The position numbers and the translations under genes were made by a program. From the NCBI RefSeq assembly GCF_006715635.1, contig NZ_VFNP01000002.1, positions 558,001 to 622,000 of the forward strand: a stretch of 64,000 nucleotides of DNA, in the 5' to 3' direction. Below are positions 53,490-62,984 of this stretch, piece after piece. The stretch comes from Streptomyces sp. SLBN-118 (GTDB taxonomy: Bacteria > Actinomycetota > Actinomycetes > Streptomycetales > Streptomycetaceae). Under the pieces are notes generated by a model. The model ran no database searches and was not told where the DNA came from. It saw only the letters and a list, made by a program, of their open reading frames with translations. Every line of letters starts with the position of its first letter. The first letter of the stretch is position 1.

Positions 53490-54614
53490 ATGTACACAGC
53501 ATCGTCCTCCGTGTCCGCTCCTCACCGGCCGCAGCGGACCGCTGTCCCGGCCGTCGGCACCGGGCCGTTCCTCGACCCCACTCACGCCGGCCGGGCTCGA
53601 CGTCCCGCGGGGACGGTCGGCCAACCCCTCAGCGGGAGAATCGACTTGTCCGGCCCTCAGGGCGCACAGCTGCGTATGGCTGTCGCGTCGGTGCACCGCA
53701 TCTGCCCGGAGTTCCATCCGGTGCAGGTGCTGCGCCGCAGCGGACGTTCCGTACTGATTGTCGGCACCACCGGGCGGACGACGGCGGTCGCCAAGTGCTT
53801 ACTGGACCACTCGCCCGCCTGGGCCGAGCGGCTCCGCCACGAAATAGCTGCATATCGCGCCTTCGTCCGGCACCGCCCACCAGTGCGGGTCCCACGGCTC
53901 ATCGCCGCGGATCCCGACAACTGCACACTGGTGATCGAGCGGATGCCGGGCCGGGCGGCGGCCCTTGCACGGCACCCGGCCGAGGCTCCGCCCCGTGCCG
54001 ATGTACGGGCCGCCCTCGGCGCGATCGCGCGACTGAACTCCTGGCGCCCGCCCGCCGGGATGTTCGACACCCCGCTCGACTATCCGTCGCGCATCGCGCG
54101 CTACCACGAGCTGGGGCTGTTCACCGACCGCGACCTCGGGGATCTGCAGAAGCTGCTGCACGGTCTGGCGCACGCCGGCGGGCGGCAGGGCATGGGCCAG
54201 TTCTGTCACGGCGACGCACTGCTCTCCAACATCCTGCTGTCGCCCACGGGTCCGGTACTGGTCGACTGGGAGCACGCCGGCTGGTATCTGCCCGGCTACG
54301 ACCTGGCGACGCTGTGGTCCGTGCTGGGGGACACGCCGGTGGCGCGCCGTCAGATCAGTCAGCTGGCACAGCAGGCGGGACCGGCGGCGCGTGACGCGTT
54401 CCTGGTGAATCTGATGCTGGTACTGACCCGGGAGATCCGTACGTACGAGACGGCCGTGCAGCGGACGATGCGGGACGCGCCGCCCGCGGGCGCGGGCCAG
54501 GTTCCGTCCGGCGGACTGTCGGCCGGTGAGGAGCAGCGGCTGCTGCTGCGGCGGCTGCACGACGACTGCGCGATGGCCCGTCGGGCTGTGCGCGCGGCGG
54601 TCGGCACTCGCTGA
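53490..54614 (+). CDS. Aminoglycoside phosphotransferase-fold (APH) kinase
   Basis: 374 residues from the ATG at 53490. An 80-residue disordered N-terminus precedes the kinase: [19 protein letters not shown] (lysine), the catalytic [10 protein letters not shown] with H240-G-D242 and N, and [20 protein letters not shown] with the metal-binding DWE. APH-type kinases phosphorylate small molecules; with no nearby cluster the substrate is unknown, and antibiotic resistance should not be assumed. Divergent from the NsdA-like gene. Confidence 0.8.
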   Translation: MYTASSSVSAPHRPQRTAVPAVGTGPFLDPTHAGRARRPAGTVGQPLSGRIDLSGPQGAQLRMAVASVHRICPEFHPVQVLRRSGRSVLIVGTTGRTTAVAKCLLDHSPAWAERLRHEIAAYRAFVRHRPPVRVPRLIAADPDNCTLVIERMPGRAAALARHPAEAPPRADVRAALGAIARLNSWRPPAGMFDTPLDYPSRIARYHELGLFTDRDLGDLQKLLHGLAHAGGRQGMGQFCHGDALLSNILLSPTGPVLVDWEHAGWYLPGYDLATLWSVLGDTPVARRQISQLAQQAGPAARDAFLVNLMLVLTREIRTYETAVQRTMRDAPPAGAGQVPSGGLSAGEEQRLLLRRLHDDCAMARRAVRAAVGTR

Positions 54615-54634
54615 CCGACCACCGCAGAGGGGGA

Positions 54635-54680
54635 AGCGCGCTGCGCGCCCAGTGCCGACACGCCGGGCGCGTAGCGCGCT
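54635..54680 (+). terminator. Terminator after the APH-type kinase
   Basis: AGCGCGCTGCGCGCCC (54635-54650) pairs with GGGCGCGTAGCGCGCT (54665-54680) over 16 bp with one G-U, with a 14-base loop, 21 bases after the stop. Confidence 0.8.
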
Positions 54681-54837
54681 GTGCTGACCGCTCCCCACTC
54701 GCGCGTGACACCCGAACATACATTCCACATACGGTAATTGGTCCACTCCACTGACGCGCCGCAGGCCCGGGCCCCGTCTCGCCGAAACTCCATGACACGC
54801 GCTCTGACATGCGAAATCCTTGCAGCGAGCCAAGATT

Positions 54838-54908
54838 GACGGATGGTCTGGGAGCCGATACCCCTGTAGACGAACCCGCTCCCGCAGGCCCGTCTGGCAC
54901 CATCCGTC
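54838..54908 (+). ncRNA. Structured 5' leader of the amidase gene
   Basis: GACGGATGGT (54838-54847) and ACCATCCGTC (54899-54908) form a perfect 10-bp closing stem around a 51-base interior that contains further pairs: GGGAGC (54850-54855) with GCTCCC, and AGACG with CGTCT. The stem ends four bases before the GGAGG (54912-54916) and the TTG start (54922), so folding could affect translation. It does not match the cyclic-di-AMP riboswitch pattern that I know, so I treat it as an unassigned leader. The preceding 155 bases (54681-54837) contain no gene. Confidence 0.45.
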
Positions 54909-54921
54909 CCTGGAGGCCGTC

Positions 54922-56895
54922 TTGCAAGGATCCGCCCCCACAGAAGTCAGAAGCGTCCGCCGGCGCAGGCTGAGGGCAGGGGGCGCGGTGGCGTCCGCCG
55001 CCCTGCTGCTGCCACTGGTCTCGGCCGGTCCTTCGGCCACCGCGGAACGGCGCACCGGCGACGCGCTGCAGAGCGACTTCGCCGCAGCCGCCGTGAAGTA
55101 CCGGGTGCCGCAGAGCGTGCTGCTCGGGGTCTCGTATCTCCAGTCCCGCTGGGACACGCACGGCGGCGCCGCGAGCGTCACGGGCGGCTACGGGCCGATG
55201 CATCTCACGGACGCCAGGACCGCGCTGGCCGAGGCGCCGCACCATTCGCACGGCGGCGAGGACGCGCGCGGCGACGATGCCCGGCGGGCGCCGAGGACCG
55301 CCGAGGCGGGGCTTTTACGGGCGTCCGAACTCCCGGGCCGTCTGCGGACCCTGGACCGGGCCGCGCAGTTGTCGGGGTACTCCGCCGAGCAGCTTCGGGA
55401 GAATCCTGCCGCCAATGTGAGCGGTGGAGCGGCCCTGCTCGCCGACGCGCAGAAGAAGCTCGGCCGCCCGCTGAGTGAGGACCCGGCGGACTGGTACGGC
55501 GCGGTGGCACGTTTCTCCGGCGCCGACGACATCGCGACCGCCACGACGTACGCCAACGACGTCTTCGACGTGATCCGCACCGGCGAGTCGCGGATCACGG
55601 ACAGCGGTCAGCGGGTCGCGCTCGCGGCCGACCCGGCCGTGGCCGCCGATCCCGCGCAGGCGGCAGACCTCGGGCTGCGGACGGCCAACGCCCAGAAGAC
55701 GGAGTGCCCGCTGACGGTGGCCTGCGAGTGGATTCCCGCGCCCTACGAGGAGTTCGGCGACAACGACTACGGCAATCACGATCTGGCGGACCGGCCCGCG
55801 TCCCAGTCGGTGAAGTACATCATCATCCACGACACCGAAGGCTCCTGGGACACCACTGTCAAGCTGGTCCAGGACCCGACGTATGTCTCCTGGCAGTACA
55901 CGCTGCGCTCCTCGGACGGGCACATCGCCCAGCACGTGCCGCTCAAGGACGTGGCCTGGCACGCAGGCAACTGGTACGTCAACGCCAAGTCGGTTGGGCT
56001 GGAGCACGAGGGCTTCCTTGTCTCGCCCGACGCCTGGTACACCGAGGCGATGTACCGCTCGTCGGCCCGGCTGGTGAGGTATCTCGCGAAGAGGTACGCC
56101 GTGCCGCTGGACCGCCAGCACATTCTGGGGCACGACAATGTGCCGGGCACGACGGCCGCGACGATCCGCGGGATGCACACCGATCCGGGGCCCTACTGGG
56201 ACTGGTCGCACTACTTCCGGCTGCTGGGCCGCCCGTTCACGCCGACCGCGGGACCGAGCAGTGATGTGGTGACGATCCGCCCGGACTACGCGAGGAACCA
56301 GCCGGTGTACACGGGCTGTGTGAAGCCCGCCGACGCCTGTGTACCGCACGGCTCGGGCGCGGTACGGCTGCACACCGCCCCCGCCGAGGATGCGCCGCTG
56401 GTCAGGGACATCGGTCTGCGCCCCGACGGCGGGGACTCCACGACCGGCGTCAACGACACGGGAGCGCGGGCCTCGACGGGCCAGCAGTACGCGGTTGCCG
56501 GTCGTGAGGGCGACTGGACGGCGATCTGGTACCTCGGGCAGAAGGCGTGGTTCCACAACCCGCGCACACAACCGACGGCGGTGAGCGCCCTGGGCCTGAT
56601 GCTCACGCCGAAGCCGGGTGCGACCGAGATCCCGGTGTACGGGCGCGCGTACCCCGAGGCGGCGGCGTACCCCGCCGGTGTCCCGGTGCAGGCGATCTCA
56701 CCGCTGCCGTACAAGCTCCTCGCCGGCCAGCGGTATGTGGTGGGTGACCGGACACCCGGTGAGTATCTGTACGCGACGACGTTCGACACCGCCGGACACA
56801 CGGTGGTGCGCGGCAAGGAGCCTTACTACGAGATCCAGTTCGGGCACCGGGTCGCCTTCGTGAAGGCCTCCGACGTGACCCTGGTGCTGCGGTAG
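54922..56895 (+). CDS. Secreted N-acetylmuramoyl-L-alanine amidase (amidase_2 type)
   Basis: 657 residues from the TTG at 54922, chosen because GGAGG is five bases ahead; the open frame extends to 54820 with no better start. Signal region [32 protein letters not shown]. An N-terminal segment ([20 protein letters not shown]) resembles a transglycosylase-like helical domain. The amidase_2 core starts near residue 295: [34 protein letters not shown] and [11 protein letters not shown] give the three Zn ligands. The C-terminus has two SH3-like segments. Cuts peptide side chains from peptidoglycan outside the cell. Confidence 0.88.
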   Translation: MQGSAPTEVRSVRRRRLRAGGAVASAALLLPLVSAGPSATAERRTGDALQSDFAAAAVKYRVPQSVLLGVSYLQSRWDTHGGAASVTGGYGPMHLTDARTALAEAPHHSHGGEDARGDDARRAPRTAEAGLLRASELPGRLRTLDRAAQLSGYSAEQLRENPAANVSGGAALLADAQKKLGRPLSEDPADWYGAVARFSGADDIATATTYANDVFDVIRTGESRITDSGQRVALAADPAVAADPAQAADLGLRTANAQKTECPLTVACEWIPAPYEEFGDNDYGNHDLADRPASQSVKYIIIHDTEGSWDTTVKLVQDPTYVSWQYTLRSSDGHIAQHVPLKDVAWHAGNWYVNAKSVGLEHEGFLVSPDAWYTEAMYRSSARLVRYLAKRYAVPLDRQHILGHDNVPGTTAATIRGMHTDPGPYWDWSHYFRLLGRPFTPTAGPSSDVVTIRPDYARNQPVYTGCVKPADACVPHGSGAVRLHTAPAEDAPLVRDIGLRPDGGDSTTGVNDTGARASTGQQYAVAGREGDWTAIWYLGQKAWFHNPRTQPTAVSALGLMLTPKPGATEIPVYGRAYPEAAAYPAGVPVQAISPLPYKLLAGQRYVVGDRTPGEYLYATTFDTAGHTVVRGKEPYYEIQFGHRVAFVKASDVTLVLR

Positions 56896-56905
56896 CACAT
56901 GAGCC

Positions 56906-56944
56906 GCGGTGCGTCACCGTTCGTGGGGTCCGGTGGCGCACCGC
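56906..56944. terminator. Bidirectional terminator between amidase and hypothetical gene
   Basis: GCGGTGCGTCACCG (56906-56919) pairs with CGGTGGCGCACCGC (56931-56944), 14 bp with one U-G, loop 11. It sits between convergent genes. Confidence 0.75.
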
Positions 56945-56959
56945 ATGAGGTTGTGTGGG

Positions 56960-57460
56960 TCAGCCCTGCTGGAAGAGCTCCGCGGGCAGCGGCTTGAGCA
57001 GCGCGTACAGGTCGTCGGTGATCGGCCGGTCCCAGCTGGCGATCGTGACGAGGACATTGTCGCTGCGGTCGAACTGCACGCAGGAGATACGGCTTTCGGA
57101 GAGCTTGAGGCGGCGCACGATCAGGAGGTTGTCGCCCTGCATCACCGGCGTGTCCTCGACATCCACGACATTGACGGGCTCGTCGTTCTCCAGCGCCAGC
57201 AGCAGCTGGGCCACCTCGAACGGAATCTGCCCCTCTTCGAGGTCACGGGCCGGCGAGCCCTCCGGCAGATTGCCGATGATCATCGCGGGGCCGCGGCCGC
57301 CGAACAGGTCGTACCGCAGAAAGACGCCCTGGCAGGTGCCGTCGGGGGCGGGCAGCAGACCGGCGCCGAGATTGCCCGGCCAGTCGCCCGGATCCATGGC
57401 CAGGACGTCGAAATCCGGGCCCGCGGGGGTGGCGGCGCTGCGGCGGCGGAGGAAGGACAT
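56960..57460 (-). CDS. Conserved hypothetical cytoplasmic protein
   Basis: 166 residues, start ATG at 57460 (MSFLRRRSAATPAGPDFDVLAMDPGDWPGNLG), while the open frame begins at 57538. No signal or membrane segment. Regular beta/alpha segments such as ISCVQFDRSDNVLVTIASWDRPITDDLYALLKPLP. It looks like a conserved Streptomyces protein, but I do not recognise the family. No close operon partner: the LuxR-type gene upstream is on the same strand, with 67 bases between. Confidence 0.65.
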   Translation of the reverse strand: MSFLRRRSAATPAGPDFDVLAMDPGDWPGNLGAGLLPAPDGTCQGVFLRYDLFGGRGPAMIIGNLPEGSPARDLEEGQIPFEVAQLLLALENDEPVNVVDVEDTPVMQGDNLLIVRRLKLSESRISCVQFDRSDNVLVTIASWDRPITDDLYALLKPLPAELFQQG

Positions 57461-57527
57461 ACCGCCATGGTACGTGTCCGGGCGGCCCCGGCCGAGCCGG
57501 GGCCGAAAGCCCCTCGGACGCCGCCGG

Positions 57528-60455
57528 TCACTGTCCACGGCCGCCCTCCCGCCCCTCGGACCGGCCGCTGCCGATGGCGTCCGCCAGGCCCGCCTCGTCG
57601 GTGCCGGCCTTGCGGTACACGGCCGAAAGCAGCCTGGTCACGGTCTGCTCGTCGACATGGAGAGCGGCGGCGACGAATGACCGGTCGCGGCCCTGGGCGG
57701 TGAGGACGGCGGCGGTCCGCTCGCGCGTGGTCAGCGCGTCGGTTTCGATGGCACGCAACCTGCGCGGGCGCAATCCGGCCGCCGCCAGCTCGTCACGGGC
57801 GGCGTCGGCGAGCCCGTCGGCGCCGCACTGTCCGGCCGCCTCCAGGCCGCGGTAGAGATGCTCGGCGGCGTCCTTCGAGCGGCCGGTGCGGCGCAGGTGG
57901 GTACCGAGGTTGACGAGGGCCCGGGCGAGTTCGTAAGCGGCCGGTGAGCGCTCCAGATGGGTGACCGCCTCTTCGAGCAGGGCGGTCCTTTCGGTGCCGC
58001 CGGAGACTTCGGCGGCCACGCGCAGGGCCTGGCCGACGGCGGAGGCGGTGGCGAAGCGGCGGGCTCGCCGCACCGCCTCCAGGGCGGTGGCGCGGGCCCG
58101 CTCCGGATCGTCCTGCGCCTCGGCGAGGGCGAGATGGAGCTGCCAGGGGCACCAGGCGGGGTTGCGCATGCCGCGCGGGTCGAGCCGCCTGCCCGCGGCG
58201 GCCAGTTCGACGGCTGCCTCTTTGGCACGGCCGCGGGCCAGCAGGAGCTCGCCGTACACGGTCTGGGAGTCCGGGAAGGTCACGGCCGCGGGGAACGGTT
58301 CGCCGAAGTCATGGTCCTCGGCGACCTGCACCGCCTCGTCGGTACGCCCTCTGGCCAGCAGCACCTCGACGAGGGTGCCCAGCGCATACCACTCGACGGG
58401 GGTGCGCGGCCCGACTCGTTCGGCGAGCCGCAGCCCGGCGCGTACGAAGTCCTCCGCCTCGGCCAGACGTCCTCGCCGGAAGCGGATGTACGCGAGCAGG
58501 GTGTACGCGAAGGAGAGGTGGGCGCCACGCCAGCCCTGGCGCTCGAACTCCGCGGTCCCGGCGGCGAAGAGCTCCTCGGCGCGGCCCGGCCGGTCGCCGT
58601 ACATGAAGGTGAGCGCGACCAGCACGGGGACCTCGAAGCCGCGGTCCTCTACGGCCCAGCTGAGGCCGCCCTGCAGGGCCCGTTCGGCGTGGCCGAGGGC
58701 GACGGCCGCCGGTTCGGCGCGCAGCATGGCGTCCCATGCGCGCAGCCCGATGATGTACCGCTCGGTGAGATCGCGTCCGGTGAGGCGGTCGGCGAGCCTG
58801 GCCAGGTGGCGGGAGCGGGCGGGCGAGTCGGGCTCGTCGGCGCGGAAGGCGTCCCACATGAACTTCTCGGACTGCATCCGCAGCCGGGTGCGTGGATCGC
58901 TGGTGAGGCGCGCCTCACGGGCGAGGGTGTCGGAGGCTTCGCCGAGCCGGTCGGAGTGGGCCAGTACCTGGGAGAGCCGGTAGACGATGCCCTGGCGCAG
59001 GGCCGGGTCGGCGATGGGCTCTTCGAGGGCCGCGCGCAGGTGGTTGACGGTGGTGGCGGGCTCGGTGAGCAGCGATGCGCAGCCCAGTTCGTACAGGACG
59101 GCGGCCCGGTCCTCATGGGCCGGAGGTTCGCGCAGGGCGCGGGCGAGGTGGCGGCGGGCGGCGTCGGGGGCTCCGGCGCGCAGCGTCTCGCGCGCGGCCC
59201 GGCGCAGCTGGTGGACCACCCACGGGTCTGACTCGGGGTGGGTCTCCATGAGGTGGCGGGCGGCGGACGTGGAGCCCAGTCCGGCGTCGAGGACGGACCA
59301 GGCGGCCTGGCCGTGCAGGGCGACGCGTGCGGCGTCGGGGATGGCCCGGTAGACGGCGGTGGCGATCAGCGGGTGGACGAATTCGAGAGTGCCGTCGGCG
59401 GTCGCGGGACCGGTGAGGATACGGGCGTCACGCAGGCGGTCGGCCGCGTCGGCGGCCTCTTCTGTGCCCAGGCCCGCGACGCTCGCGGCGAGGGCCGGCT
59501 GGATCTCGGTGCCGAGTACGGCTCCGGCCCAGGCGAGACGCACGGTGGAGGTTCCGAGGCGTTCGATGCGTTCGATGAGTCCGCTGCCCTTGACGGCGGC
59601 GGCGAGGTCGCGCAGGAGGTGGGCGCCCGCTTCGTTGGGTTCGAGTCCGCGGTCGCTGACCTTGGCCGTGAGTTCGACGGCCTCGAAGGGGTTGCCCGCG
59701 GTGACGGCCCAGCATTCGCGGCAGAACGCGTCGTCGGCGTGTGCACCCAGCTGTTCGCGCACCAGTCGGCCCACGGCGGGCGCCGTGAGCGGTTCGAGGT
59801 CGATGGGGCGCTGCCCGGCCCGGCCCGGGAGATCACGGAACTGCCGTGCGTAGTGCGGGAGTTCCTCGGGGCGGTAGGCCACGACGAGCAGCATCGGCAG
59901 CTGTTCGGCCCTGGGCGCGAAGGCGGCGAGCCAGCTCAGCGACTCCGGGTCCGCCCAGTGGGCGTCGTCGAGTACGAGGACGAGCGGGGCACGCCGGGCG
60001 GCCAGGTGGGCAAGGACCCAGTCGAGGCCGTCCCGCAGGCCCTGGGGGTCGGGCGGGGCGCCCGCCCCGGCCGTGCACAGGCCGAGTGCGGGTCCCACGA
60101 TCGCGTACCAACTCCCCAGCTGCAGCTTGAGGGCGGCATCGGACGAACCGGCGAGCTGGGGCTGGATCAGCTGGCGTGCGACATGGAAGGCGACCTGCTG
60201 CTCCTGGTCGCCGCCGCGCGCGGAGAGCACGGTGCAGCCCTTCGCCGCGGCACGGCGGCGTACCTCGGCGAGCAGGGTCGTCTTGCCGAGACCGGCGTGA
60301 CCGGCGAAGGCGAGCAGGGCACCGCCCGGCCGCTCGGGAGGGTCCAGGTCGTCCGCGCCGAGACCTGTCAGCTCGCTCAACGCCTCGTCCACGGCAGCCA
60401 GTTCGGCTTCACGCTCGAAGAGCCGACGCCTGGTTCTGCCCGCGCGTCGCGTCAT
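57528..60455 (-). CDS. Giant LuxR-type transcriptional regulator with AAA ATPase (LAL/STAND)
   Basis: 975 residues from the ATG at 60455 (MTRRAGRTRRRLFERE, GTGGGGGT upstream). P-loop GHAGLGKTT at 52-60, Walker-B-like LVLVLDDAHWADPESLSWL, then a TPR-like region of about 600 residues (RGRLAEAEDFVRAGLRLAERVG, LARGRTDEAVQVAEDH). The C-terminal LuxR helix-turn-helix is ETDALTTRERTAAVLTAQGRD then SFVAAALHVDEQTVTRLLSAVYRKAG. Such LAL regulators are signal-operated activators, often of secondary metabolism or maltose-type regulons. No obvious target gene is adjacent. Confidence 0.92.
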   Translation of the reverse strand: MTRRAGRTRRRLFEREAELAAVDEALSELTGLGADDLDPPERPGGALLAFAGHAGLGKTTLLAEVRRRAAAKGCTVLSARGGDQEQQVAFHVARQLIQPQLAGSSDAALKLQLGSWYAIVGPALGLCTAGAGAPPDPQGLRDGLDWVLAHLAARRAPLVLVLDDAHWADPESLSWLAAFAPRAEQLPMLLVVAYRPEELPHYARQFRDLPGRAGQRPIDLEPLTAPAVGRLVREQLGAHADDAFCRECWAVTAGNPFEAVELTAKVSDRGLEPNEAGAHLLRDLAAAVKGSGLIERIERLGTSTVRLAWAGAVLGTEIQPALAASVAGLGTEEAADAADRLRDARILTGPATADGTLEFVHPLIATAVYRAIPDAARVALHGQAAWSVLDAGLGSTSAARHLMETHPESDPWVVHQLRRAARETLRAGAPDAARRHLARALREPPAHEDRAAVLYELGCASLLTEPATTVNHLRAALEEPIADPALRQGIVYRLSQVLAHSDRLGEASDTLAREARLTSDPRTRLRMQSEKFMWDAFRADEPDSPARSRHLARLADRLTGRDLTERYIIGLRAWDAMLRAEPAAVALGHAERALQGGLSWAVEDRGFEVPVLVALTFMYGDRPGRAEELFAAGTAEFERQGWRGAHLSFAYTLLAYIRFRRGRLAEAEDFVRAGLRLAERVGPRTPVEWYALGTLVEVLLARGRTDEAVQVAEDHDFGEPFPAAVTFPDSQTVYGELLLARGRAKEAAVELAAAGRRLDPRGMRNPAWCPWQLHLALAEAQDDPERARATALEAVRRARRFATASAVGQALRVAAEVSGGTERTALLEEAVTHLERSPAAYELARALVNLGTHLRRTGRSKDAAEHLYRGLEAAGQCGADGLADAARDELAAAGLRPRRLRAIETDALTTRERTAAVLTAQGRDRSFVAAALHVDEQTVTRLLSAVYRKAGTDEAGLADAIGSGRSEGREGGRGQ

Positions 60456-60601
60456 GGTGCACCCCCACGGCCGGGGCGTACGCCCGGCGCGGTGAAGGAG
60501 CTGCCGGACGGACGTCCTCAAGGCACCTCAGGGTACGCCCGTGAGGCCGCGCGGGAACCGGCCTTGCCAAACGCGTTTGTACGAATGCCGAGTGGGGTAT
60601 G

Positions 60602-60946
60602 TCAGGCCGACGTCTGCGTGGGGCCGATCCCGGGTGCCGCCGCTCCGTTGATCTTTTCTATCGCCTGGCGTGCATGCTCACCGGGGCTGCGGCCGGTCAG
60701 CGACGACACGGAGGAAGGCGCGGCGACCTGGCTCCGGTCCGCGGGCCTGGCATGGCCTGCCGACCGCGTACGCAACTTATGACTTGCCGCCTCGTCCAGG
60801 CTCACGGGGCGCTGCATCTGGGCGGCCAGTCGGCTCGCCTCCTGCCCGAGTGCCGCGAGGTCTTCCCACTGCAGGCGGACCACCAGGCGGAGTTCGGCCT
60901 CCCCGTCCGGGAGGGCTTGGAGGGGAGGAGTGACGGAGTCGTTCAT
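60602..60946 (-). CDS. Small hypothetical protein upstream of the LuxR-type regulator
   Basis: 114 residues, MNDSVTPPLQALPDGEAELRLVVRLQWEDLAALGQEASRLAAQMQRPVSLDEAASHKLRTRSAG. GAGGACAG precedes the ATG. N-terminal alpha/beta pattern and Ala-rich middle, with a loosely ordered C-terminus; no recognised domain. It lies 146 bases before the regulator gene on the same strand and could be its partner, but nothing in the sequence proves it. 60947-61177 holds no gene; the IS element follows. Confidence 0.5.
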   Translation of the reverse strand: MNDSVTPPLQALPDGEAELRLVVRLQWEDLAALGQEASRLAAQMQRPVSLDEAASHKLRTRSAGHARPADRSQVAAPSSVSSLTGRSPGEHARQAIEKINGAAAPGIGPTQTSA

Positions 60947-61177
60947 GGGCTGTCCTCACGGTCTCGGAACGGAATCCTCGCGGGAACGCTGCACACGCCG
61001 GGTTCCGGGGTGCGCAGAGTGATACGGGAAAGGGCCGCCGTGTGTTCAGCCCGGGGCTCAGTCGCCCGCTGAATCCCCCAACGCTCCTGCGTGGGGTGGC
61101 GCCGGGGAGTGTCGTCGAAGTGGCGTCGTCCGCCCGAAGGGCCGCCGAGCAGACGGGACTTTGACGACACGACCTAG

Positions 61178-61195
61178 TAGTGCATCGTTAGGTTG
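61178..61195 (+). repeat. IS701 left terminal inverted repeat
   Basis: TAGTGCATCGTTAGGTTG; the right end reads TAGTGCTTCGTTAGGTTG on the opposite strand, one mismatch in 18. Confidence 0.9.
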
Positions 61196-61222
61196 GTTTG
61201 ATCGGGTGGCGTGTGGTGGTGC

Positions 61223-62476
61223 ATGCTGCTGGTCGTGGATCTTGGGGAGATCGAGGAACTGCGGGAGAACCTTGGCGAGTTCGTTGCCGAGGCGTTCGCG
61301 TCGTTGAAGCGAAAGGATCAGCGCGGGTGGGGGGACTGTTACTTGCGTGGGCTGATGCTGGACGGGCGGCGCAAGTCGATCCAGCCGATGGCCGAGCGGC
61401 TGCCGGACGGCAACATGCAGGCGTTGCAGCAGTTCGTCAGCCAGTCGACGTGGGACCACGTTCCGGTGCTGCGGTCCGTTGCGACGAAGGTGGCCTCGGA
61501 GATCTCTCCGGAGGCGTGGGTGATCGACGACACCTCCTTCCCCAAGGCGGGAGACCAGTCGGCGGGGGCGGCCCGCCAGTGGTGCGGGGCTTTGGGCAAG
61601 AAGTCGCTGTGCCAGGTGGGAGTGAGCCTGCACGCGGTCACCGACGCCGCCTCCGTGCCGCTGAACTGGCGGCTGTTCCTGCCCGCCGAGTGGGCTGATC
61701 CGGCCGATGGGCGTCGCGCGAAGGCAGGGGTGCCCGCGGAGGTTGGGCACCGGGAGAAGTGGCGTCTGGCCCTGGACGCGATTGATGAGGCGCTCGGGTG
61801 GGGGCTGCCCGGCCGGGTCGTGGTGGCTGATGCCGGATACGGCCAGATGCATGCCTTCCGTGCCGGGCTGGCCGATCGCGGCCTGGACTACGCCGTGGCG
61901 GTTCGCGGTGACATCAGCGCTCACCCCGGGCAGGCCGTGCCCATCGCGCCGGAACGAGAAGGGCGGATGGGCGCCCCACGGCTGCCCCGTTACCGCGAGC
62001 CGGCCCGCTCCCTGAAAGACCTGGTCACGACCGCCGGGCGGCGTCGGCTGCGGCGTTGCACCTGGCGCCAGGGCAGCAGAGGCGCGATGACCAGCCGGTT
62101 CATCGTGCTGGAGGTCCGCCCGGCCGGTGTCGCGGCGACGAAGGCAGCGCGGGAGGAAGCCGGTGGCCGTGCCGGGTGGGACGGCGTTCTGCCCGCCGAG
62201 ACCCTGATCGCCGAATGGCCGCCGCACCAGGATGAGCCCACTGACTACTGGCTGACCAGCCTCCCCGCCGACACCGCGCTGCGACACCTGGTCCGCATGG
62301 CGAAGATCCGCTGGCGGATCGAACACGACTACCGCGAACTCAAGCACGGGCTGGGCCTGGACCACTTCGAAGGCCGCACCTGGCGCGGCTGGCACCACCA
62401 CGTCACCCTCGTCACCGCCGCCCACGCCTTCCTCACCCTCCGGCGCCTGGACCCAAAAGCCCAAGCGCCGGCCTGA
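61223..62476 (+). CDS. IS701-family DDE transposase
   Basis: 417 residues from the ATG at 61223 (the open frame begins at 61211). The catalytic triad parts are recognisable: VIDDTSFPKAGDQSAG (first D), VVADAGYGQMHAFRAGL (second D) and the C-terminal RIEHDYRELKHGLGLDHFEGR-x-W-R-G-W-H-H-H containing the E region and typical H-H tail. GWGDCYLRGLMLDGRRKSIQPMA is the family N-terminus. No frameshift or stop, so it is likely active or recently active. Confidence 0.95.
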   Translation: MLLVVDLGEIEELRENLGEFVAEAFASLKRKDQRGWGDCYLRGLMLDGRRKSIQPMAERLPDGNMQALQQFVSQSTWDHVPVLRSVATKVASEISPEAWVIDDTSFPKAGDQSAGAARQWCGALGKKSLCQVGVSLHAVTDAASVPLNWRLFLPAEWADPADGRRAKAGVPAEVGHREKWRLALDAIDEALGWGLPGRVVVADAGYGQMHAFRAGLADRGLDYAVAVRGDISAHPGQAVPIAPEREGRMGAPRLPRYREPARSLKDLVTTAGRRRLRRCTWRQGSRGAMTSRFIVLEVRPAGVAATKAAREEAGGRAGWDGVLPAETLIAEWPPHQDEPTDYWLTSLPADTALRHLVRMAKIRWRIEHDYRELKHGLGLDHFEGRTWRGWHHHVTLVTAAHAFLTLRRLDPKAQAPA

Positions 62477-62593
62477 CCTTCTACCAAGTCCTCCAGACCC
62501 TGCAGGACCTCCTGCTGTGCTGGACCGGCGCATGCCCCACCTGCCACCGAGACTTACCGACCCCGGCCCAGACAGACGGTCACCCACCAGGCG

Positions 62594-62611
62594 CAACCTA
62601 ACGAAGCACTA
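62594..62611 (-). repeat. IS701 right terminal inverted repeat
   Basis: CAACCTAACGAAGCACTA on the plus strand, pairing with the left end. Confidence 0.9.
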
Positions 62612-62854
62612 CTAGGTGAGGTCGAACTCCCCCTCGCGGGCGTTCAGGACGAAGGCCCGCCATTCGGCAGGACTGAAGATGAGCGACGGGCTCTCCGGCC
62701 GGCCGCCGTTGCGCATCGCGATGAAGCCCTCGACGAAGGCGATCTGGACGTCTCCCGTTCCCTGACTGCTGGACTGCCAGTCGGCATTGCTGAGATCCAG
62801 TTCCGGCTTGTCCCAGCCCGAAAACCTCTGCGTGGTAGTCGTGCTCTCGGCCAC
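62612..62854 (-). CDS. DUF397 domain protein with IS701 at its stop codon
   Basis: 80 residues, MAESTTTTQRFSGWDKPELDLSNADWQSSSQGTGDVQIAFVEGFIAMRNGG, ending SPAEWRAFVLNAREGEFDLT. D-L-S-x-A-x-W-x-S-S, F-x-A/V-E-G-F-I-A-M-R and SL-I-F-x-x-x-E-W-x-A-F-V-x-x-A are the DUF397 signature, whose members pair with an XRE-type regulator next door. No such regulator is adjacent here. The TAG stop is part of the CTAG that IS701 duplicated; the coding region remains complete. GTG start with GGGAGG upstream. Confidence 0.88.
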   Translation of the reverse strand: MAESTTTTQRFSGWDKPELDLSNADWQSSSQGTGDVQIAFVEGFIAMRNGGRPESPSLIFSPAEWRAFVLNAREGEFDLT

Positions 62855-62984
62855 GTCCGTGCTCCTCCCGGGTCGTCTCCGCGCCTCAGACTAGCGATCG
62901 TCTCCGGCCCGGGACAGGCCACGGGACAGGCCACGGAACGCAGGACCGCGGCCTGTCCCCGGTGACGCGCCGGGCGCCCGGCGG

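Larger units (their letters stand above)
61178..62611 (+). mobile_element. IS701-family insertion sequence
   Basis: 1434 bp, bounded by imperfect terminal inverted repeats and flanked by a CTAG direct repeat (61174-61177 and 62612-62615), the 4-bp C/T-TAG-type target duplication expected of IS701 elements. One intact transposase gene fills it. It sits in the 3' end of the DUF397 gene: the right CTAG copy includes that gene's TAG stop codon. The terminal repeats are 17/18 alike, so the insertion looks recent and intact. Confidence 0.93.

Noticed and set aside
53490..54614. Antibiotic resistance determinant
   Set aside because: It has an APH fold only; the N-terminal extension and lack of a resistance context make a resistance call unsupported.
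54681..54921. Cyclic-di-AMP (ydaO) riboswitch before the amidase
   Set aside because: The segment is short (about 70 bases) and lacks the conserved blocks I associate with that riboswitch; kept only as an unassigned structured leader.
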